From positions 1-11,293 of the forward strand of contig JBEGQV010000139.1 in NCBI GenBank assembly GCA_041180785.1: DNA of 11,293 nucleotides. The letters are read 5' to 3'. A program made the translations under genes and the position numbers. The number at the start of each line of letters is the position of its first letter. Within the stretch, counting starts at the first letter, position 1. Shown here piece by piece: positions 6,836 to 11,293 of this stretch. Source of the DNA: Sandaracinomonas sp041180785 (GTDB lineage: Bacteria > Bacteroidota > Bacteroidia > Cytophagales > Spirosomataceae). The notes below the pieces were generated by a model, which saw only the letters and a list, made by a program, of their open reading frames with translations, did no database searches and was not told the origin of the DNA.

Positions 6836-7375
6836 TTATTGATTTGTAATTAACCAAATTTTGTCGGATGTAAATCCTTGTTCTTTCCATTCGACCAGTA
6901 CTTTTTCGGTCGACATGGTATTGACTGATTTACCTACATAATCCGGATGTATGGGCAAATCTCTGTTATAAATTCTATCTATTAACACGCAAAGTTCTAC
7001 TTTGGCCGGTCTGCCAAATGAGTTCATGGCATCTAGGGCAGAGCGTACCATACGTCCGGTTGCCAGTACATCATCGCACAGAATAACGCGTTTGTTTTCA
7101 ATTAAAAAGGGGATGTCTGTAGAATTAGGAGCTAATTGCTCACGTCTTCTGTAATCATCTCGGTAGAAAGTAGCGTCTAATTTACCTACTAAAGGTGCTG
7201 CTGGTAAATGTTTGGCTAATTCTTGGGCAATTTTTTCAGCGAAAAAAATTCCTCTTGGCTGAAGGCCAAGAATAACTGTTTCAATACCGTCAATTTGATT
7301 TTCAATGAGTTCTTGACATAACCTTGAGATGGTTATTTCTAAAAGAGGGCTGGAAAGAATCAATTTCCGCGTCAT
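6836..7375 (-). CDS. pyrR: PyrR bifunctional pyrimidine regulator / uracil phosphoribosyltransferase
   Basis: A 179-residue type I phosphoribosyltransferase. The PRPP loop is VILCDDVLATGRMVRSALDA (97-116). PyrR-specific segments are LDATFYRDD (66-74) and LPIHPDYVGKSVNT (140-153), which separate it from Upp-type enzymes. In Firmicutes PyrR binds pyr mRNA leaders with UMP and causes attenuation, and it has weak uracil phosphoribosyltransferase activity. The pairing with pyrB supports a pyrimidine role. The 31 bases between the rfbC stop and the pyrR ATG have no room for an attenuator, and I see no PyrR binding-loop consensus there, so leader-based control is not supported here. The PRPP loop differs from the usual DDVLYTGRT (Tyr to Ala, Thr to Met). 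A TAACTTTG element lies only 5 bases before the ATG. Confidence 0.92.
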   Translation of the reverse strand: MTRKLILSSPLLEITISRLCQELIENQIDGIETVILGLQPRGIFFAEKIAQELAKHLPAAPLVGKLDATFYRDDYRRREQLAPNSTDIPFLIENKRVILCDDVLATGRMVRSALDAMNSFGRPAKVELCVLIDRIYNRDLPIHPDYVGKSVNTMSTEKVLVEWKEQGFTSDKIWLITNQ

Positions 7376-7380
7376 TGCTG

Positions 7381-7388
7381 CAAAGTTA
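7381..7388 (-). promoter_or_regulatory. Candidate internal -7 promoter element for pyrR-pyrB
   Basis: The minus strand reads TAACTTTG followed by CA, an exact TAnnTTTG match only 5 bases before the pyrR ATG. If used, transcription would begin at or next to the start codon, giving a leaderless or nearly leaderless mRNA. No -33 TTG is seen at 19-21 bases. It would uncouple pyrR-pyrB from rfbC. Confidence 0.42.
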
Positions 7389-7406
7389 TCAAATATTCTT
7401 GACTAT

Positions 7407-7946
7407 TTAAAAAATTTCCTCTTGAGGATCGAATAATGGCAAAATAATATCTTTTTCAGAAACATTCGGTTGAGTTGTTTCCCAGGCAATATGCAAGGTT
7501 GGATCATTGTATCGAATGCCCGATTCAGCGGCTTTGTTCCAAAAGCTGGTGCATTTGTATACAAAGATTGTGTCTTCTAAGGCCTCAAATCCATGCGCAA
7601 AACCAACAGGTACAAACAACATGTTTCCTTTATCAGCCTCTAATAAGAATTTACGGTATTGTCCAAAGGTTGGAGAGTTCTTGCGAAGGTCTACTACCAC
7701 ATCATTGACCCTTCCACTCATGCATCGAACAAGTTTGCCTTGTCCATGCGGATTCTTTTGAAAATGCAAGCCACGAATTACTCCTTTGGTTGAGAAAGAA
7801 TAATTATCCTGTACAAAATTGCCCACGATACCGTTTGCTTCAAAAAGATTTTGATTGTAAGATTCATAAAAAAATCCACGATCATCGTGAAATTTAGTAG
7901 GAATGCACTCAATAATTCCGGGTAAATCGTGTTGAATAAATTGCAT
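7407..7946 (-). CDS. rfbC: dTDP-4-dehydrorhamnose 3,5-epimerase
   Basis: A 179-residue cupin-fold enzyme of the RfbC/RmlC family, which epimerises dTDP-4-keto-6-deoxy-glucose at C3 and C5 on the way to dTDP-L-rhamnose, a sugar donor for surface polysaccharides. Family motifs are DDRGFFYESY (21-30), QDNYSFSTKGVIRGLHFQ (46-63) with catalytic His H61, GKLVRC (70-75), VDLRKNSPTFG (85-95), VPVGFAHGF (112-120), the Tyr Y130 region and ESGIRYNDP (141-149). The length is typical of the family. It stands without rfbA, rfbB or rfbD, so it must work with partners encoded elsewhere; a related dTDP-sugar epimerase role is possible. It is the first gene of the minus-strand cluster and has the best promoter match in the window. 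Confidence 0.95.
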   Translation of the reverse strand: MQFIQHDLPGIIECIPTKFHDDRGFFYESYNQNLFEANGIVGNFVQDNYSFSTKGVIRGLHFQKNPHGQGKLVRCMSGRVNDVVVDLRKNSPTFGQYRKFLLEADKGNMLFVPVGFAHGFEALEDTIFVYKCTSFWNKAAESGIRYNDPTLHIAWETTQPNVSEKDIILPLFDPQEEIF

Positions 7947-7994
7947 ATAAAACTAGAAAGCTTTTAAAATTAAAATAATGCACTTAATTTGTGC

Positions 7995-8025
7995 CAAATT
8001 TACTCAAAATTAGGCGTTTTTCAAA
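7995..8025 (-). promoter_or_regulatory. Promoter of rfbC and the downstream cluster (-33 TTTG and -7 TAAATTTG)
   Basis: On the minus strand a -33 element TTTG (8025-8022) is followed by exactly 19 bases and then TAAATTTG (8002-7995). This fits both halves and the spacing of the Bacteroidota housekeeping promoter (TTG, 19-21 bases, TAnnTTTG). The predicted start is about 45 bases before the rfbC ATG. Two further TAnnTTTG matches lie upstream on the same strand: TAATTTTG, and TAACTTTG at 8029-8022, which contains the -33 element. The region is shared with divergent pyrF. Confidence 0.55.
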
Positions 8026-8034
8026 GTTAGTCAT

Positions 8035-8862
8035 ATGACCTTACAGGAATTAGTTCATCAAATTATTGCCAAAAAATCGTATTTATGTGTAGGATTAGAT
8101 TCCGATCCTTCTTTAATACCTGCTGCCTTTAAAAAAGAAAAAGATCCCATTTTTGCCTTTAACAAGGCGGTGATAGACGCAACTGCTGATGTGACTGTGG
8201 CCTATAAGCCTAATATTGCATTTTATGAAGCGATGGGTCCACAAGGTTGGGAAAGTCTGCAGAAAACAATCGAATATATTCCGAAGGAAATTTTTACCAT
8301 TTCAGATGCGAAAAGAGGCGATATTGGCAATACGGCAACAAAATATGCTCAAACTTTTTTTGATCCTTCAAGATGTGGATTGAATTTTGATTCGGTAACT
8401 GTCGCTCCCTACATGGGAAGAGATTCTGTTGAGCCCTTTTTGCAATTTGAAAATAAGTGGGTGATTTTATTAGCTTTAACGTCTAATCCCGGATCATTAG
8501 ATTTCCAATTGTTGAAAGATGAAACGGGTAAAACTTTTTACCAGCAGGTGTTAACCAAATCGCAAGAATGGGGAACGGTGGAAAATTTGATGTATGTAGT
8601 TGGAGCCACCCGTGCAGCATACTTACAGGAAGTACGAAAATATGCCCCTGAGCATTTCTTATTAGTTCCCGGAGTAGGCGCGCAAGGAGGCAGTTTAGAA
8701 GAAGTCTCCCAATTTGGTATGAACAAAAACGTTGGTCTGTTGGTGAATTCCTCTCGAGGAATAATTTATGCAGGCGATGATACTTATACCTCAGCTAAAA
8801 GAGAGGCCAAAAAGGTGCAGGAGGAGATGGAAATCTATTTAGACAGATATTACATGTTATGA
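8035..8862 (+). CDS. pyrF: Orotidine 5'-phosphate decarboxylase (type 2)
   Basis: A 275-residue enzyme that converts OMP to UMP, the last step of de novo pyrimidine synthesis. The N-terminal YLCVGLDSD (16-24) carries the phosphoribosyl-binding Asp. The catalytic motif ISDAKRGDIGNTA (89-101) has the Asp-Lys-Asp set D91, K93 and D96. The phosphate-binding loop is VPGVGAQGG (211-219), followed by VNSSRGIIYA (237-246). The length (about 270 rather than 230) and the DAKRGDIGNT form place it in the type 2 subfamily. The ATG at 8035 is next to the divergent rfbC promoter region; a weak plus-strand promoter (TTTG at 7988 and TAGGCGTT at 8011) has the right spacing but a poor -7. The TGA stop lies in a heptamer array shared with the next gene's start. 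Confidence 0.96.
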   Translation: MTLQELVHQIIAKKSYLCVGLDSDPSLIPAAFKKEKDPIFAFNKAVIDATADVTVAYKPNIAFYEAMGPQGWESLQKTIEYIPKEIFTISDAKRGDIGNTATKYAQTFFDPSRCGLNFDSVTVAPYMGRDSVEPFLQFENKWVILLALTSNPGSLDFQLLKDETGKTFYQQVLTKSQEWGTVENLMYVVGATRAAYLQEVRKYAPEHFLLVPGVGAQGGSLEEVSQFGMNKNVGLLVNSSRGIIYAGDDTYTSAKREAKKVQEEMEIYLDRYYML

Positions 8863-8876
8863 GTTATAAGTTATGG
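8856..8876 (+). repeat. Heptamer repeat array C (three units) at the pyrF / DUF2721 junction
   Basis: Three contiguous units: GTTATGA (8856-8862), GTTATAA (8863-8869) and GTTATGG (8870-8876). The first supplies the pyrF stop TGA, the second an in-frame TAA that bounds the next gene's frame, and the third the ATG of the DUF2721 gene (8873-8875). TTA at 8857, 8864 and 8871 closes all three minus-strand frames, as in arrays A and B. Confidence 0.8.
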
Positions 8877-9280
8877 ATGAACTAGCTATAAGTACCCCGG
8901 CATTATTATTTTCAATCATTAGTTTATTGATGATTGCGTTCACGAATCGATTCATGTCAATGGCATCTTTGATTCGCGATTTGCATGAAAAATTTCAGAA
9001 GAATCCTGATAAAACCATTCTCATTCAAATTATCAATTTGAGAAAACGTATTTCCATGATCCGCAATATGCAAATTATTGCGATTTCAAGTCTATTATTG
9101 AGTATCCTGTGTATGTTTTTTATCTTTTTAGGCTTTGATATAATTGCCAAATGGTTGTTTGTCATTGGCTTGGTCGGATTAAGTATTTCGCTCATTATTA
9201 GTGCCTTTGAAATCACTATTTCAACAGAAGCCTTAGACGCCGAAATCTCTGATATGGAAGAAGAGATAAAAAATTCTTAG
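8873..9280 (+). CDS. DUF2721 family small membrane protein
   Basis: A 135-residue protein of the DUF2721 family, recognised from ISTPALLFSIISLLMIAFTN at the N-terminus, the basic NLRKRISMIRNMQ segment (55-67) and the C-terminal ISTEALDAEISDMEEEI. Membrane helices are likely at about 8-26, 68-88 and 91-112, with a charged central loop and an acidic, helix-forming tail. The function of the family is unknown and I can add nothing from sequence. The ATG at 8873 is fixed by an in-frame TAA only 4 bases upstream (8867-8869). It lies 10 bases after the pyrF stop and is probably co-transcribed with pyrF; both would end at the terminator at 9374-9412. Start and preceding stop both lie in heptamer array C. 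Confidence 0.85.
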   Translation: MDELAISTPALLFSIISLLMIAFTNRFMSMASLIRDLHEKFQKNPDKTILIQIINLRKRISMIRNMQIIAISSLLLSILCMFFIFLGFDIIAKWLFVIGLVGLSISLIISAFEITISTEALDAEISDMEEEIKNS

Positions 9281-9302
9281 AAAATTTTCATTTTTGAATT
9301 TT

Positions 9303-9362
9303 AGTAGTATTTTTGTGGATAATAAGAAGAAATTATTTCATTAAAATAATAAAAATACTACT
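9303..9362. repeat. 12-bp perfect inverted repeat with nested hairpin
   Basis: AGTAGTATTTTT (9303-9314) and its exact reverse complement AAAAATACTACT (9351-9362) flank 36 bases. Inside, ATTATTT (9332-9338) and AAATAAT (9344-9350) form a second 7-bp hairpin with a 5-base loop, ending directly against the right arm. It lies between the convergent DUF2721 gene and glgB. It could act as a transcript 3' end structure, perhaps for glgB, where the nested stem is followed by U-rich sequence. No flanking target-site duplication is visible, so a mobile-element origin is not supported. Confidence 0.6.
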
Positions 9363-9373
9363 TAGGCGGATTG

Positions 9374-9412
9374 AATAAAGGCTCGGAATTTTTCTGAGTC
9401 TTTATTGTTTTT
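9374..9412 (+). terminator. Intrinsic terminator for the pyrF-DUF2721 transcript
   Basis: A 15-bp stem is formed by AATAAAGGCTCGGAA (9374-9388) and TTCTGAGTCTTTATT (9392-9406), with loop TTT, followed by GTTTTT. In the plus-strand RNA the two non-Watson-Crick positions are G-U pairs, so the stem is complete. In the minus-strand RNA they become A-C mismatches and no U-tract follows. The terminator is therefore oriented for the plus strand, although its T-tract reaches the glgB stop codon (9411-9413). Confidence 0.8.
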
Positions 9413-11293
9413 AAGGCTTAAGTATTATCGCACTCAACGGTGGCAAATTCAGGGCTATTGAAAAAGCTTTACCTTGCCAGTTGATTTCTTCCGTCATGGC
9501 TGCACCATTGATGTGATATCCTGAACCACCAAAATCTTTGCTATCGGAATTGAAAATCACTTTCCAAACGCCAGGTAGTGGAACTCCAATGCGGTAATCT
9601 TCTCTTGGGGCTGGGGTAAGGTTGAAAATAACGATAGCTTGTTGTTTAGCAGTTTCACCTTTTCGTAAGAAAGTAATTACTGAATTTTGTGTATCGTTCG
9701 ATTCTATCCATTCAAATCCTTCTGAAGAGAATTGTTTGCTGTAAAAAGCTGGATCTTGGGTGTAGATTTTATTGAGCGCTTGAACCGTTTTTTGAATGCC
9801 TTTGTGTGGTTCAAATTCGGTTAGGTGCCAGTCGAGACTTTGGTTATGATTCCATTCTTCTCGTTGACCAAATTCGCCTCCTTGGAAGAGCAATTTAGTA
9901 CCTGGATGGGTAAATTGTTCTGATAACAATAAGCGTAAATTGGCAAATTTTTGCCAATCGTCTCCTGGCATTTTATTTAATAAGGACTGTTTGCCGTAAA
10001 CTACTTCATCGTGAGAAAGTGGTAAACAGAAATTCTCTGTAAAGGCATAAATTAAGGAGAAGGTTAAGTCGTTTAAGTGATATTGACGATATACAGGATC
10101 TTTTGAGAAAAAACGAAGGGTGTCGTTCATCCAGCCCATCATCCATTTTTGACCAAACCCTAGTCCACCTTGGAATACCGGCTTCGTAACACCAGGAAAG
10201 CTTGTCGATTCTTCTGCGATGATTTGTATTTCCGGGAATTCGCCATATATATGAACGTTCAAATCTTGTAAGAAGCTGATGGCTTCTAAATAATGATTTC
10301 CACCATACATATTTGGTTCCCATTCACCATCATTTCTTGAGTAGTCGAGATATAGCATAGAAGCAACAGCATCCACGCGAAGCGCGTCGATATGATATCG
10401 ATCACACCAAAAGGCCGCATTGGACAGCAAGAAGCTTTTTACTTCATTTTTCCCATAATCGAATATATAGGATTGCCAGTCAGGGTGGAATCCTTTTTTA
10501 ATATCATAGTGCTCATATAAAGCACCACCATCAAAATTACGTAGTCCGTGTGCATCACCAGGGAAGTGGGAAGGCACCCAATCTAAAATCACACCGATTC
10601 CCTCTTGGTGTAATTTTTCTACCAAGTGCATGAATCCCTGCGGATCGCCAAAGCGGGAGCTAGGGGCGAAGTATCCTGTTATTTGATAGCCCCAAGAAGG
10701 AGCGAAGGGATGTTCCATGACAGGCATGAATTCGATGTGCGTGAAGCCCATTTCTTTCACGTATGGTACCAATCGGTCTGTAATATCCTTGTAACTAAGG
10801 TAGTCGTTTTCCAATGTTTTCATCCAGGAGCCCAGGTGGACTTCGTAGATGGACATAGGAGCCGACATCGAGTTTTTGATTTTACGATCGCTCATCCACG
10901 ATTGATCGTTCCATTCTTTATACGTATTCCAAACAATCGAGGCAGTTTTTGGAGGGGTTTCACAGAACAGACCCATCGGGTCTAATTTTTCAAGGTATTC
11001 CCCAGACTTGGTGATAATCCCATATTTGTATGCTTCACCCGTTTTGATGCCCGGGATAAAACCTTCCCAGATGCCTGATTCGTCCCATCTGCGAAAAAGC
11101 GGATGTGAGAATTTATCCCAAAAGTTAAAATTGCCGATTACGTGAACATTTTCTGCATTTGGCGCCCAAACTGCAAAGAAAACGCCTGATTCGCCCTCTA
11201 CTTCCATTTCAAAGGCACCAAGCTTTTCATAAAGTCTTGTATGTCTTCCATTTAAGAATAATGCGACATCAAAATCGCTTAATTTGGAGTATG
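9411..11293 (-). CDS. glgB: 1,4-alpha-glucan (glycogen) branching enzyme, 5' end beyond the window
   Basis: A GH13 branching enzyme that cuts alpha-1,4-glucan and re-attaches the piece by an alpha-1,6 bond. The frame stays open to the window edge: 28 codons before the first in-frame ATG (11207) still encode family sequence (FDVALFLNGRHTRLYEKLGA), so that ATG is internal and the true start lies outside. Numbering from it, the CBM48 domain (FAVWAPNAENVHVIGNFN) covers about 1-90. The catalytic barrel carries DALRVDAVASMLY with nucleophile D279, AEEST with acid E332 and LSHDEVVYGK with D400; the usual HDEVVHGK His is Tyr. The C-terminal beta domain ends in ILKP. The 626 visible residues suggest a short form with few residues missing. 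No other glycogen gene is in view. Confidence 0.95.
   Translation of the reverse strand, partial: YSKLSDFDVALFLNGRHTRLYEKLGAFEMEVEGESGVFFAVWAPNAENVHVIGNFNFWDKFSHPLFRRWDESGIWEGFIPGIKTGEAYKYGIITKSGEYLEKLDPMGLFCETPPKTASIVWNTYKEWNDQSWMSDRKIKNSMSAPMSIYEVHLGSWMKTLENDYLSYKDITDRLVPYVKEMGFTHIEFMPVMEHPFAPSWGYQITGYFAPSSRFGDPQGFMHLVEKLHQEGIGVILDWVPSHFPGDAHGLRNFDGGALYEHYDIKKGFHPDWQSYIFDYGKNEVKSFLLSNAAFWCDRYHIDALRVDAVASMLYLDYSRNDGEWEPNMYGGNHYLEAISFLQDLNVHIYGEFPEIQIIAEESTSFPGVTKPVFQGGLGFGQKWMMGWMNDTLRFFSKDPVYRQYHLNDLTFSLIYAFTENFCLPLSHDEVVYGKQSLLNKMPGDDWQKFANLRLLLSEQFTHPGTKLLFQGGEFGQREEWNHNQSLDWHLTEFEPHKGIQKTVQALNKIYTQDPAFYSKQFSSEGFEWIESNDTQNSVITFLRKGETAKQQAIVIFNLTPAPREDYRIGVPLPGVWKVIFNSDSKDFGGSGYHINGAAMTEEINWQGKAFSIALNLPPLSAIILKP

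Noticed and set aside
7376..7406. PyrR-type transcription attenuator ahead of pyrR
   Set aside because: Only 31 bases are available, with no stem-loop pair, no U-tract terminator and no PyrR binding-loop consensus.
8859..8885. ATGA start-stop overlap at the pyrF end as the start of the next gene
   Set aside because: Reading from ATG at 8859 gives only eight codons before TAG, and the DUF2721 frame is different and begins at 8873.
9303..9362. Miniature transposable element bounded by the 12-bp inverted repeat
   Set aside because: No flanking direct duplication and only 60 bases long; a transcript-end hairpin between convergent genes is simpler.
10006..10323. 105-codon open frame on the minus strand in another frame of glgB
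   Set aside because: It overlaps the catalytic domain of glgB out of frame and has no family features; a frameshift is excluded because the glgB frame is intact throughout.
10626..10985. 119-codon open frame on the plus strand inside glgB
   Set aside because: It lies wholly antisense to conserved glgB sequence, and its composition looks like a reading of the opposite strand rather than a protein.
9411..11207. glgB as a complete 598-residue gene starting at 11207
   Set aside because: The frame continues upstream to the window edge with recognisable branching-enzyme sequence, so that ATG is an internal Met and the gene is cut by the window.

Overview
This is an ordinary chromosomal window from an AT-rich member of the Bacteroidota, most likely a Cytophagia/Cytophagales-type bacterium. 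The evidence is: no purine-rich ribosome-binding sites ahead of most genes; several matches to the Bacteroidota -7 promoter element TAnnTTTG just upstream of starts; and Bacteroidota-style genes (a SLT-LysM lytic transglycosylase, a DUF3109 protein, a Cys-less alkyltransferase-like protein, an M16 peptidase next to hemW). The genus is inference. I found no tRNA, rRNA, CRISPR array, insertion sequence or phage gene, and no gene-free stretch longer than about 130 bases.

Layout. Positions 23-1630 (minus) encode a secreted SLT-LysM lytic transglycosylase. It is divergent from a plus-strand pair: a DUF3109 protein (1736-2302) and an alkyltransferase-like DNA-repair protein (2375-2686). Converging on that pair is a six-gene minus-strand cluster, read from 7946 down to 2708: rfbC, pyrR, pyrB, an M16 zinc peptidase, hemW and mtgA. 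Gaps are 3-31 bases, so it is probably an operon with internal promoters ahead of pyrR and mtgA. An 88-base divergent region separates rfbC from pyrF (8035-8862, plus), which is followed 10 bases later by a small DUF2721 membrane protein (8873-9280). A 130-base convergent region with two inverted repeats, one a good intrinsic terminator, leads to glgB (minus). glgB runs off the right edge, so its start is not in the window.

Functions. Three genes serve de novo pyrimidine synthesis: pyrB (first committed step), pyrF (last step to UMP) and pyrR (UMP/PRPP-linked regulator or uracil phosphoribosyltransferase). Three concern the envelope: rfbC makes dTDP-sugar precursors, mtgA polymerises glycan strands and the SLT-LysM protein cleaves them. 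hemW is a heme-chaperone-type radical SAM protein, glgB branches glycogen, and the M16 protein is a processing peptidase of unknown substrate.

The most unusual feature is a heptanucleotide repeat (consensus GTTATGR) found as short tandem arrays at three gene junctions: 2296-2337, 2680-2707 and 8856-8876. Each array contains the stop codon of the upstream gene and closes all three minus-strand frames. One array turns back on itself as a perfect 11-bp hairpin between convergent genes, and another carries the next gene's start codon. I see no convincing new multi-gene system.
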